Source of the DNA: Rhodobacter sp.
GTDB taxonomy: Bacteria; Pseudomonadota; Alphaproteobacteria; Rhodobacterales; Rhodobacteraceae
Reading direction: 5' to 3'
DNA: 34,488 nt
NCBI GenBank assembly: GCA_020250175.1
Contig: JADCEN010000054.1
Location: 1 to 34,488 of the forward strand
The translations under genes and the position numbers were made by a program. This document shows, in pieces, positions 1-7,201 of this stretch (the stretch's first letter is position 1; every line of letters starts with the position of its first letter). The notes under the pieces were generated by a model, which searched no databases, was not told the DNA's origin, and saw only the letters and a program-made list of their open reading frames with translations.

Positions 1-123
1 ATCACCGTCTTCAACACCTACGAAGAAATCGTCGACGCCTGTTGCAACGCGTGGAACTTCCTCGCCAACGACCCAAAGGCCATCGCATCCATCACCTCAC
101 GCGAATGGGCAAAGGTCAGTTAA
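1..123 (+). pseudogene. IS630-type transposase, C-terminal fragment (5' end outside window)
   Basis: The first base is already inside an open frame that ends at the TAA at 121-123. The 40 visible residues contain the tail typical of IS630-family DDE transposases: a Tyr-Glu-Glu-Ile segment, then DACCNAW, then a Ser-Ile-x-x-Arg-Glu-Trp-Ala ending. In this family the segment follows the last catalytic acidic residue of the RNase H-like fold. The gene is cut only by the window edge, so it cannot be said whether the element is intact. No clear terminal inverted repeat was identified just downstream. What is seen is the tail motif. The family assignment rests on memory of that motif and has not been searched. 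Confidence 0.8.
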
Positions 124-874
124 AAGGGCCACTGGTATCAGTCGGTTTGGACTCAGACGGGCCTGACCCGGCCCTTCGGCGGATCGCAGGCTGCCGGTCG
201 CGGAACCGTCTTGCCCGATGTCCCGATCAGGAGCTTATCGAACGGGCATTTCTCCATGTCCGCCGAAGTGCGTTCGAAAGGCGCATCGGCAGATGTCCTG
301 ATCTTGTCCAGAACTGTGTTGGATGGCGGCACAACGCCGGCCAGGAAGCTTTGCGGGAACCAGTCCTCAAGACGTGCCGACCGCAGGGGCTGCCTGAACA
401 GAACGCAGGAGAGCCGTCCGCACGCGCCCCGCGCGGTTTGGCAGGGGCCAAAGCCCCAGGCCAGCGCCACGCTGCCTCTTGGCCCGCCGGAGGCCAAAGC
501 CCCCGGCCAGTATCCGTGTTCGTCAAGCGGTTTGTACGGGTCTGGCCTGCCGTGCGCTTGGACCTGCCGGTCTACTGGGCACCATCTTGGACAGGCGGGG
601 AAACGCAGTGCGTTTCCTGTTCCCGCCCTATGGGCAATCCCTTTCCCCGGATCGGGAAGATTCTTCCGGCAGGCAGGCGGTCAGGTTGCTGTTTCAGCAC
701 CCCGCCAGGAGCCCGGTTCCAGCATTCGGGCCTGGTTACGGTGCAGGCCCCTAATCTGCAGATGAATGCGATGCTGCCGCCCCGAACCTGCAGAGAGGCT
801 CAACCTTGACTTCCAAAGAACCTTCGTCGGCCTATAACAGGCACTACATTCGCCGCAGATGTCCGGAGGTGTCG
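124..874. other. 750-base stretch without a recognisable gene, downstream of an IS end
   Basis: Open frames overlap here on both strands, but none resembles a known family and none has a convincing ribosome binding site. The composition (Arg, Pro and Gly-rich in all frames) is what high-GC non-coding DNA gives. A short direct repeat of 19 bases (ggccaaagcccc[a/c]ggccag) occurs at about 446-464 and 492-510, 46 bases apart. The stretch probably includes the IS right end and decayed DNA. Nothing more can be supported. Confidence 0.5.
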
Positions 875-1285
875 ATGCCAGTACCCGTTACAGATCGCCT
901 GGCAATGATTGCCGGCATGACACCGGAACTGCAGCCAGGCCGCTTCGTTTTCTGCGCCCTGAATGATCTGCCGCTTTCAACCGCGATCAGCGACGGCGCG
1001 ATATGTCTTTTCCGTGAGGCGGAGGGTGTTTCGGTTCTTGTGCCGGTTGATTTGGCCGAAGCGGAGGGTCTGCCGGTTGAAATGCCAATGTGCCAGATCA
1101 CGCTGCAGGTCTTCTCTTCACTTGCTGGCGTGGGGCTGACGGCGGCCGTCTCTGCCGCGCTCGGTGCCGCAAATATTCCCTGTAACATGATCGCCGCCGC
1201 GTTGCACGACCATGTCTTCGTCCCGGAGGATCGGGCCATGGAAGCACTGGCCGTGCTGAACGCCCTTTCGGCATCCGCCCGGTAG
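875..1285 (+). CDS. ACT domain-containing protein
   Basis: 136 residues. The core has an early PGRFVFCAL strand, an REAEG turn, an ITLQVFSSLAGVGLTAAVSAAL segment, CNMIAA, and the HDHVFVPED motif. Together these match the small stand-alone ACT proteins (ACT_7/DUF2241 type) common in proteobacteria. Such proteins are thought to bind small ligands, often amino acids, but their role is not established. The open frame extends up to 806. I chose the ATG at 875 because CGGAGGT at 862-868 is a good ribosome binding site and conserved family members start near this point. The gene stands alone, with no co-oriented partner. Fold assignment is fairly secure; function is unknown. Confidence 0.8.
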   Translation: MPVPVTDRLAMIAGMTPELQPGRFVFCALNDLPLSTAISDGAICLFREAEGVSVLVPVDLAEAEGLPVEMPMCQITLQVFSSLAGVGLTAAVSAALGAANIPCNMIAAALHDHVFVPEDRAMEALAVLNALSASAR

Positions 1286-1891
1286 CGCTGCCATGTATGC
1301 CTGACAGAGGCGTGGGCGCGTGCCATTGTCAGCCTTCTGTCCATCACGTCGGCGACAGCGCAGGTGCGACCACAGGATGCGACCGACCGGAAGGTCTGCA
1401 AAGCTGCCCCTCGGAACTTCCTCCTCGCAACCGAAACTGCGACTGTGAAACAGGGGGAACCACTTGTCAGACGGGGAACACCAGCAAGGAATGCCCGCCG
1501 GGGAAAACCCGTCGGCACCGCCTGCGTCGGTTCGCAACCGGCAGGCTGCGGCAGCCGACGCGTCCGCAAGCCTCCGGGGGCTGCGCGACCAGCCCGAGCC
1601 GCTCCAGCGGGGCGAGCAGGCCGATGCGCTGCAGGAACGGGTGCGAGGCTGGCAGGAACCGTGCCGACAGACCCGTTGCGGCAGCCACCAGCCCCAAGAT
1701 CAGCGCAAGCTGCTTTCATAGCGACATCGTCTTCATCCGCCCCGTCCGGCCCGGCCTGACCCCTGAAGTACGCCGCCAATCCGCCGGGCTTGCAACCCGC
1801 TATCGGGGATCTCGTGTTCGCCACCTGACATGAGTTACCCGATGGCGGCTGCGAGCCCGGAGAGATCGTTTGGATCGCCGCCACCAAAGGG
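1286..1891. other. 600-base region without an intact gene; holds repeat copy A and a possible gene remnant
   Basis: No intact gene is recognised. Repeat copy A occupies 1398-1557. On the minus strand, 1467-1736 reads as a short hydrophobic N-terminus (ALILGLVAAATGL) preceded by an in-frame TGA at 1716-1718 and an ATG at 1734-1736. The reading then runs into the repeat and ends with the same GCRSLPVA residues that end the ThuB-like protein at copy B. This could be a broken small membrane-protein gene, but the case is weak. Confidence 0.4.
1398..1557 (+). repeat. Interspersed direct repeat, copy A
   Basis: About 160 bases that align with 2356-2500 in the same orientation. Shared blocks include gcaaagctgcccctc, cgcaaccgaaactgcgac, ggaaccacttgtcag and gcaaccggcaggctgcggca. 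Between the blocks there are substitutions and a gap of roughly 15 bases near 1490-1510. Differences between the copies fall in all codon positions of the open frames, so the element looks non-coding. The ggctgccgcagcc end can form a hairpin. Confidence 0.8.
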
Positions 1892-2305
1892 TCAGAACTT
1901 TACGCCGGGGAGTTTGCCCGCCTGTGAAATCCACCCGGCAATCAGTCTCTCGTCCAATGCATCATTTTCGTGAATCTTGAAGTAGCGCACGCCGTCCACC
2001 TTGGACCTGCCAGGTGGAACCGGAACCAGATCAACGCCTCGAAAGAAGGAAAGCTGCACATAGGTCTTGTAGCAATACATCGAAAAGAACCAGCCATCCT
2101 CTTTGCCATAGAGGGGCGCGTTCCAACGGACGGCTTTGCGTGCACCGGGACAGGCCTGCGCCACAATCCGGTCCAGTTGGTGCCCGATCCTGCTTTTCCA
2201 GCCCGGCATGGCATCCAGATAAGATTGCACCGGCAAATCGCCGTCGCCTTTGGCGATCTGGGGATTGCCGCTTGAAAGCAGCTTCGGGGGATATTGCTGT
2301 TCCAC
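1892..2305 (-). CDS. DUF1801 domain-containing protein
   Basis: 137 residues from the chosen GTG. The SSGNPQIAKGDGD segment, a YLDAMPGWK helix, the KAVRWNAPLYG motif, a YVQLSFFRG strand and the HENDALDE/GWISQA C-terminus match DUF1801 (YdhG-like) proteins. That small alpha/beta family has no settled function; in Bacillus a relative is linked to iron handling. The GTG at 2305 fits the usual start just ahead of the conserved LLSSGNPQ segment. The open frame can be extended to a TTG at 2359, which would lie inside repeat copy B and is less likely. No strong ribosome binding site is visible. The gene is flanked by repeat copies A and B, so its upstream region may have been rearranged. Confidence 0.8.
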   Translation of the reverse strand: MEQQYPPKLLSSGNPQIAKGDGDLPVQSYLDAMPGWKSRIGHQLDRIVAQACPGARKAVRWNAPLYGKEDGWFFSMYCYKTYVQLSFFRGVDLVPVPPGRSKVDGVRYFKIHENDALDERLIAGWISQAGKLPGVKF

Positions 2306-2355
2306 AGGCCAAAGATACGGTGCGAGGCTGCCTGTGTCGACCGTCCGCTTTGCGC

Positions 2356-2500
2356 GCAAAGCTGCCCCTCACACCTTCTTCGGCGCAACCGAAACTGCGA
2401 CAGTGAAATAGAAGGAACCACTTGTCAGCCGGGAACGCCCCCCGGAAAGACCTGCCCGCGCCGCCTGGCTCAGTCCGCAACCGGCAGGCTGCGGCAGCCG
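2356..2500 (+). repeat. Interspersed direct repeat, copy B
   Basis: Second copy of the element at 1398-1557, same orientation, about 960 bases downstream. It lies between the start of the DUF1801 gene and the 3' end of the ThuB-like gene. It supplies the last codons of that gene (residues CRSLPVAD), so the repeat forms the end of a reading frame. It may also supply that gene's 3' hairpin, since ggctgccgcagcc-type pairing sits at its right end. Confidence 0.8.
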
Positions 2501-3534
2501 GTGCGGGCGGAAGCCTCGGCCAGGTCCAGCACCTGTTGCAGGGCAGCGCCGCGGGCAAAGTTGGGCTGGCCTGCGCCGGTGCCGTGAATGGCGTCGATGA
2601 AGCGCCGATAGATCGTGGGGACGTCCGGCGTTGGCACGGCTTCCCAGGTGCCGGTGGCGATGTTCGCGCCAAGGCAGGCGTTCAGACGGCTTTCGCCCGT
2701 CTCGAACAGCACCTCCAGCCCGCCTGTGTCGCCATACAGGCGCAGGCGCAGGTCGTTGAGATGGCCGGTGGCAAAGCGCGTGGCCGAAACCGTGCCCACG
2801 GCGCCGTTGGTCAGCGCCAGATGCATGGTGAAACTGTCATTGGCATCCAGAACATAATCGCCGATCCGCCCGCCTTCGGCCTTCTCGAAGGTGGTCAGGC
2901 GGCACGACACCTCGGCAGGGTCGGCCCCGGCGATGAAGGTGGCAAAGTCCAGGATATGGATGCCGACATCCCCCAGGACCCCCTTGGACCCATGCGCAGA
3001 AGACAGCCGCCACAGCCATTTGCTTTCTGTCTTCCAGTCGCCCCAGGCGGGCTGGGTCAGCCAGCTTTGCAGATAGCTGGCCTCGAAATGGCGCACCGGG
3101 CCGATGGCCCCTTCGGCCACCATCCGCGCCGCCGCCTGCAGGGCAGGCACATTGCGGTAGCTGAGGTTGACCATGTTGACCACGCCCGCCCCGGCCGCCG
3201 CTGCCGCCATGGCCAGCGCATCGGCATATCTGGTTGCCAGCGGCTTTTCGCACAGCACATGCCGCCCTGCCGCCATGAGTGGCATCGTGGTGGCGAAATG
3301 TGCGGCATCGGGGGTGACATTGGCCACAGCGTCGAACCCGCCCCAGTCGAGGGCTGCGTCCAGCGAGGGGAACCTGTGGGCAATGCCGTGCCTGTCGCAG
3401 AACGTGGCCAGCGCCTCGGTGCGCGGATCAACCCCGGCGGCCAGCACCACGCCGGGGATCGCGGCAAAGGCCTCGGCATGGGTCCTGGCCATGCCGCCGG
3501 TGCCAAGGATCAGCAGACGGATCGGATCGGGCAT
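2470..3534 (-). CDS. Gfo/Idh/MocA-family oxidoreductase, ThuB-like
   Basis: 354 residues. An N-terminal Rossmann fold opens with LLILGTGGMARTHAEAF. The family signature CEKPLA follows near residue 110, then a C-terminal alpha/beta domain with WKTESKWLW and DVGIHILDF. Members oxidise or reduce sugars and inositols with NAD(P). Next to thuA the likely role is that of ThuB in rhizobial trehalose and disaccharide catabolism through 3-keto sugars, acting in the cytoplasm. Two ATGs are adjacent at 3537 and 3534. I prefer the second because AAGGA then lies five bases upstream. The gap to thuA is 16 bases, so one operon is likely. The last eight residues come from repeat copy B, so the native C-terminus may have been replaced. 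Substrate is inferred from the neighbour only. Confidence 0.8.
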   Translation of the reverse strand: MPDPIRLLILGTGGMARTHAEAFAAIPGVVLAAGVDPRTEALATFCDRHGIAHRFPSLDAALDWGGFDAVANVTPDAAHFATTMPLMAAGRHVLCEKPLATRYADALAMAAAAAGAGVVNMVNLSYRNVPALQAAARMVAEGAIGPVRHFEASYLQSWLTQPAWGDWKTESKWLWRLSSAHGSKGVLGDVGIHILDFATFIAGADPAEVSCRLTTFEKAEGGRIGDYVLDANDSFTMHLALTNGAVGTVSATRFATGHLNDLRLRLYGDTGGLEVLFETGESRLNACLGANIATGTWEAVPTPDVPTIYRRFIDAIHGTGAGQPNFARGAALQQVLDLAEASARTGCRSLPVAD

Positions 3535-3550
3535 CATGGTCCTTTCAGGG

Positions 3551-4336
3551 TCAGCGCAAGCCGTCTTCGCCATAGTGATGCAGGCGCGGCCCGCGTTCGG
3601 TAATCGGCTCCAGCGCCTGCGTCACCGGCACATTGGGCGCGGCACCAGGGTCTGCCAGCCGGGGGGCCGGGTTATGCGCCCATTTCACCGCGTTGCGCAG
3701 CACGGTCTGAACGGTGGCGTCGTGATAGGTCGGATAGGTTTCATGGCCGGGGCGGAAGTAAAACACATTGCCCGCCCCGCGCCGCCAGGTCAGGCCAGAC
3801 CGGAACACCTCGCCGCCCTGAAACCAGCTGACGAAGACGGTTTCCAAGGGTTCCGGCACGCCGAAGGGTTCGCCATACATTTCTTCGTTCTCCAGCTCGA
3901 AATGGTCGGGCAGGCCGGCGGCGATGGGGTGGCTGCGCGTGGTCAGCCACAGGCGTTCACGTTCCCCCGCCTCGCGCCAGGTCAGGTTGCAGGGCGCCCC
4001 CATCAGCTGCTTGAAGGGTTTGGAAAAATGCGCGGAATGCAGAAAGATCGCCCCCATGCCGGACCAGACGGCCGTGCAGACCATTTCGGTCACCGCATCC
4101 GACACAGCGCCATGCGCGGCATGGCCCCACCACAGCAGCACATCGGTCTGCGCCAGACGCTGCGGCGTGATGCCATGGCCGGGCTGGTCCAGTGTCGCCG
4201 TTTCGGCGCGGATCGCAGGGTCTGTGTTCAGCGCATCGGCAATCGCCTGATGCATGCCGTGCGGGTAGATCTGTGCCACGACCGCGTTCTTGCGTTCGTG
4301 AACGTTCTCGCCCCAGACCAGTGCCCTGATTGCCAT
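3551..4336 (-). CDS. thuA: ThuA-like protein (trehalose utilisation)
   Basis: 261 residues, the usual ThuA length. The sequence follows the rhizobial ThuA pattern closely: VVWGEN-like opening (LVWGENVHE), DVLLWWGHAAHG, FLHSAHFSKPFK, LTWREAGERERLW, ELENEEMYGEPFGVPEP, FRSGLTWRRGAGNVFYFRPG and YPTYHDATVQ. ThuA belongs to the class I glutamine-amidotransferase-like fold. In rhizobia it acts with ThuB in assimilating trehalose, maltitol and related disaccharides as 3-keto derivatives. The start at 4336 has GGAAGGG eight or so bases upstream. The reading frame stays open far upstream, over the opposite-strand amidohydrolase, but that part is not coding. No ABC transporter genes (thuEFGK) lie here, so uptake must be encoded elsewhere. 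Family call is strong; substrate is inference. Confidence 0.9.
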   Translation of the reverse strand: MAIRALVWGENVHERKNAVVAQIYPHGMHQAIADALNTDPAIRAETATLDQPGHGITPQRLAQTDVLLWWGHAAHGAVSDAVTEMVCTAVWSGMGAIFLHSAHFSKPFKQLMGAPCNLTWREAGERERLWLTTRSHPIAAGLPDHFELENEEMYGEPFGVPEPLETVFVSWFQGGEVFRSGLTWRRGAGNVFYFRPGHETYPTYHDATVQTVLRNAVKWAHNPAPRLADPGAAPNVPVTQALEPITERGPRLHHYGEDGLR

Positions 4337-4495
4337 GTCGCCCTTCCGCCGGTTGTCCGGGGCGCAGGATAGCAAATGGGCCGCCCGGCGACAGGGGGAA
4401 AGCAACGCAGCGCCGGGGCAGGGGCCCTGCGCCATATTGTGATCCGGCGGGAAAGGCGTAACCTGCCCGGCATCCCAACCCGACAGGACCGTGTC

Positions 4496-5662
4496 ATGCC
4501 CATCAGGAACCGCCTTGCCGAACTGCTGCCCGAGATCACCGCCTGGCGGCATGATTTCCACGCGCATCCGGAGCTGCTGTTTGACGTGCAGCGCACCGCA
4601 GGCAAGGTAGCGGCCCTGCTGCGCGACTTCGGCGTGGATGAGGTGGTCGAAGGCATCGGGCGCACCGGCGTTGTGGGCGTGATCCGGGGGCGCAGTGCCG
4701 CCTCGGGCCGGGTGATCGGGCTGCGCGCCGACATGGATGCGCTGCCGATCACCGAGCAGAGCGGCGTGGCCTATGCCTCGAAAAGCCCCGGCAAGATGCA
4801 TGCCTGCGGCCATGACGGCCATACGGCCATGCTGCTGGGGGCGGCGAAGTACCTGGCCGAGACGCGGAACTTCGATGGCACCGCCGTGGTGATCTTCCAG
4901 CCCGCCGAAGAGGGCGGCGGTGGCGGGCGCGAGATGGTGCAGGACGGCCTGATCACGCGCTTCGGCATTCAGGAGGTTTACGGGATGCACAATATGCCCG
5001 GCATTCCCCTGGGCCATTTCGCGATCCGCCCCGGTGCGATGATGGCCGCCGCCGACCAGTTCGACATCACCGTGACCGGCAAGGGCGGCCATGCCGCCAA
5101 GCCGCATGACTGCATCGATACCACCGTGGTCGCCGCCCATATCATCGTGGCGCTGCAGACCATCGCCTCGCGCGGGGTCGATCCGCTGAAGCAGGTGGTC
5201 GTCACGGTCTGCACGGTGGCCACCGACAGCACGGCGTATAATGTGATCCCGCAGGTGGTGGTGATGAAGGGCACGGTGCGCACGATGGACCCCGCCGTGC
5301 AGGATTATGTCGAACGCCGGGTGACGGAAATCGTCACCGGCACGGCGGCGGCGCTGGGGGCCGTGGCAGAGGTGGAGTATCGCCGCGGCTATCCGGTGAC
5401 GATGAACGCGCCCGAGAACACGGCCTATGCCGCCGAAGTGGCAAAGGCCGTATCCGGCACCGTCGATATCGACACGCCGCCCCTGATGGGGGCCGAGGAT
5501 TTCAGCTTCATGCTGAACGAACGTCCCGGGGCCTATATCTTTCTGGGCAATGGCGACACGGCGATGGTGCACCATCCGGCCTACATCTTTGACGACAGCG
5601 CGATCCCTTTCGGGTCAAGCTGGTATGTCGGGATGGTCGAGGCACGGATGCCGGCGGTGTAG
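4496..5662 (+). CDS. M20-family amidohydrolase (hippurate hydrolase / N-acyl amino acid amidohydrolase type)
   Basis: 388 residues, full length for the family. Metal-binding and catalytic motifs are intact: RADMDALPI at 77-85, MHACGHDGHT at 101-110, the PAEEG acidic pair at 138-139, GKGGHAAKPH in the lid domain and GAEDFSFM near the C-terminus. These enzymes cleave N-acyl or N-aroyl amino acids such as hippurate, N-acetyl amino acids or indole-acetyl amino acids, using two divalent metals. The true substrate cannot be read from sequence. The frame is open from 4376, but the ATG at 4496 is preceded by AGGA and gives the standard N-terminus. It diverges from thuA, with about 160 bases between them, and its 3' end converges on xthA with a repeat between. 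Confidence 0.92.
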   Translation: MPIRNRLAELLPEITAWRHDFHAHPELLFDVQRTAGKVAALLRDFGVDEVVEGIGRTGVVGVIRGRSAASGRVIGLRADMDALPITEQSGVAYASKSPGKMHACGHDGHTAMLLGAAKYLAETRNFDGTAVVIFQPAEEGGGGGREMVQDGLITRFGIQEVYGMHNMPGIPLGHFAIRPGAMMAAADQFDITVTGKGGHAAKPHDCIDTTVVAAHIIVALQTIASRGVDPLKQVVVTVCTVATDSTAYNVIPQVVVMKGTVRTMDPAVQDYVERRVTEIVTGTAAALGAVAEVEYRRGYPVTMNAPENTAYAAEVAKAVSGTVDIDTPPLMGAEDFSFMLNERPGAYIFLGNGDTAMVHHPAYIFDDSAIPFGSSWYVGMVEARMPAV

Positions 5663-5670
5663 GGGGGGTG

Positions 5671-5864
5671 CCAGAGGACCCGAAAGCAAACGTCCAGTGG
5701 ACGTTTGCCGGGTCCGATTGCCGAAGGGCGCAAGCCCGCAGGCAAGGGGGTCTCCACAGCCGCATGGGTCCGGAAATCCGCGCGCGCCTGCCTGGGCGGG
5801 CGCGGTAACGCGCCTGCCAGGGGGCAGGCAGGCGCGGGCGGATTTGACGCGGGTCAAATCCGCC
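5671..5864 (+). repeat. Palindrome-rich intergenic repeat, copy 1
   Basis: About 194 bases containing a perfect-arm palindrome (caaacgtcc / ggacgtttg at 5687-5707). A second hairpin (ggatttgac / gtcaaatcc) lies at about 5839-5862. Long pairing arms (aaatccgc...gcctgcc with ggcaggc...gcggattt) span about 5774-5845. The same element occurs in reverse complement at 13685-13851; copy 1 has about 30 extra bases in its GC-rich middle. It lies between the convergent 3' ends of the amidohydrolase and xthA genes, the position expected of a bidirectional terminator or REP/BIME-like element. Confidence 0.85.
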
Positions 5865-5943
5865 AATAGAGAAGTTTGCTGCAGAAAGGCACCCGGCGCG
5901 GTGACTCTCGGGCTTTTGCGGTACATCTTCGGGACTATCCCCC

Positions 5944-6720
5944 TTACGCCGCCAGCTCCACCCAGACCGGCACATGATCCGACGGCTTGTCGCCGCCGCG
6001 CATCCCCGTCTCGATCCCCGCATCCTGCAAGATGTCCGCCGCCTGGGGGCTGAGCAGCACATGGTCGATGCGGATGCCGTTGTTGCGCTCCCACGCGCCC
6101 GCCTGATAATCCCAGAAGGTGTAGCCGGGGCCTGGGGTCAGGGCCGTCAGCGCATCGGTGAAGCCCAGATGCAGGACCCGGCGGAAGGCGGCACGGCTTT
6201 CGGGCAGAAACAGCGCATCGCTCAACCAGGCATCGGGCTTTGCCGCATCCTCGCGCTGCGGGATCACGTTGAAATCCCCCAGCAGCACCACCGGTTCTTC
6301 GGTTGCCAGCAGCCGCAGCGCCCGCTGGCGCAGCCGCTCCATCCAGGCCAGCTTGTAGTCATATTTCGGCCCCGGGGCCGGGTTGCCGTTGGGCAGGTAC
6401 AGCCCGCCGACCCGCACCGCCCGAGCGCCGATCACCGTGGCCTCGATCCAGCGCGCCTGATCGTCCCCGTCCCCGCCCGGCAAGCCGCGCGACACATCCT
6501 CCAGCGGCAGCTTCGACAGGATCGCAACCCCGTTGAACCCTTTCTGCCCATGGGTTTCCACCCGGTAGCCCAGGTCTTCGAACAACTCGCGCGGAAAGCC
6601 CCCGTCAACCGACTTGATCTCTTGCAGCACGGCCACATCCGGCGCGCTGGCCTGCAGCCAGGCCGGTACCGTTTCGATCCGCGCCTTGATGCCGTTGACG
6701 TTGAATGTGGCGATCTTCAT
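5944..6720 (-). CDS. xthA: Exodeoxyribonuclease III (AP endonuclease)
   Basis: 258 residues. The exonuclease III signatures are in place: FNVNGIKAR at 6-14, LQEIK with the metal-binding Glu34, YLPNGN at 109-113, LLGDFNVIP with Asp149 and Asn151, IRIDHVLLS, and the terminal SDHVPV with the catalytic Asp248-His249 pair. The enzyme cuts DNA at abasic sites and removes 3'-blocking groups during base-excision repair. The start at 6720 has GAAAGGGA just upstream. It precedes erpA on the same strand in reverse order, with 71 bases between the genes, and could be cotranscribed from the erpA promoter. Nothing unusual is seen. Confidence 0.95.
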   Translation of the reverse strand: MKIATFNVNGIKARIETVPAWLQASAPDVAVLQEIKSVDGGFPRELFEDLGYRVETHGQKGFNGVAILSKLPLEDVSRGLPGGDGDDQARWIEATVIGARAVRVGGLYLPNGNPAPGPKYDYKLAWMERLRQRALRLLATEEPVVLLGDFNVIPQREDAAKPDAWLSDALFLPESRAAFRRVLHLGFTDALTALTPGPGYTFWDYQAGAWERNNGIRIDHVLLSPQAADILQDAGIETGMRGGDKPSDHVPVWVELAA

Positions 6721-6791
6721 CGCTGTCCCTTTCCGGCACCGGCAGGGGCAGACCCCGCATGTCTTGCCACGCCCGCCCGGCGTGCCTGGCC

Positions 6792-7133
6792 TTACATCGA
6801 AAAGCTGGTGCCGCAGCCGCAGGACGAGGTGGCATTGGGGTTCTGCACCACAAACCGCGCCCCGATCAGCTCGTCCGAAAAGTCGATGACCGCATTTTCC
6901 AGAAACGGCAGCGACACGGCATCGACCAGAACCTGCACGCCATCTTTTTCCAGCACCAGATCATCCGGGCCGGCTTCGTCCAGCCTGATCTCATACTGAA
7001 AGCCCGAACAGCCGCCGCCTTCCACCGCAACACGCAGCGGGCGGGCATCGCCCGTCTGTGCAGCAATCTCGGCCAGCCGCTGAAAGGCGCGGTCCGTAAC
7101 GCGCGGCGGAAGCGTCAGTGTCAGCATCGACAT
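6792..7133 (-). CDS. erpA: A-type iron-sulfur carrier / insertion protein (ErpA/HesB/IscA family)
   Basis: 113 residues. The three conserved cysteines of A-type carriers are present: Cys42 in GGGCSGFQY and Cys105/Cys107 in the SSCGCG tail. The family hands [4Fe-4S] clusters from the SUF or ISC scaffold to apo-enzymes in the cytoplasm. The frame extends to 7187, but two ATGs at 7133 and 7127 are the realistic starts. AAGGA and GGAG lie upstream of both, and the choice between them is open. A good sigma70-type promoter is visible at 7161-7189. The gene diverges from dgt. ErpA is preferred over IscA by its neighbours, not by a diagnostic residue. Confidence 0.9.
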   Translation of the reverse strand: MSMLTLTLPPRVTDRAFQRLAEIAAQTGDARPLRVAVEGGGCSGFQYEIRLDEAGPDDLVLEKDGVQVLVDAVSLPFLENAVIDFSDELIGARFVVQNPNATSSCGCGTSFSM

Positions 7134-7160
7134 TCTCCGTATCCTTTCGCTGCCCGCCTG

Positions 7161-7189
7161 ACTATAGGGTCGGACGCGGTTGTTCACAA
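7161..7189 (-). promoter_or_regulatory. Predicted sigma70-type promoter of erpA
   Basis: Read on the minus strand: TTGTGA, a 17-base spacer, then TATAGT. This matches the -35 and -10 consensus at four and five of six positions. Transcription would start near 7153, about 20 bases before the gene. Confidence 0.6.
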
Positions 7190-7201
7190 GGTAAGGCCAA
7201 C

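Noticed and set aside
1118-1537. Shared DKWF-x-LFH-x-RSFGC reading in both direct repeats as a conserved peptide
   Set aside because: The differences between copies fall equally in first, second and third codon positions and several change the residue class, so the frame is not under coding selection. It reflects DNA similarity of the repeat.
3551-5575. 674-residue minus-strand frame
   Set aside because: Only its last 261 codons are ThuA. The rest lies opposite the M20 amidohydrolase, is His/Arg/Gly-rich without family features, and is a high-GC shadow.
5671-5864. CRISPR array
   Set aside because: The repeats are palindromic hairpins without regular spacing or unique spacers, and no cas gene is present. 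The same holds for 27591-27679.
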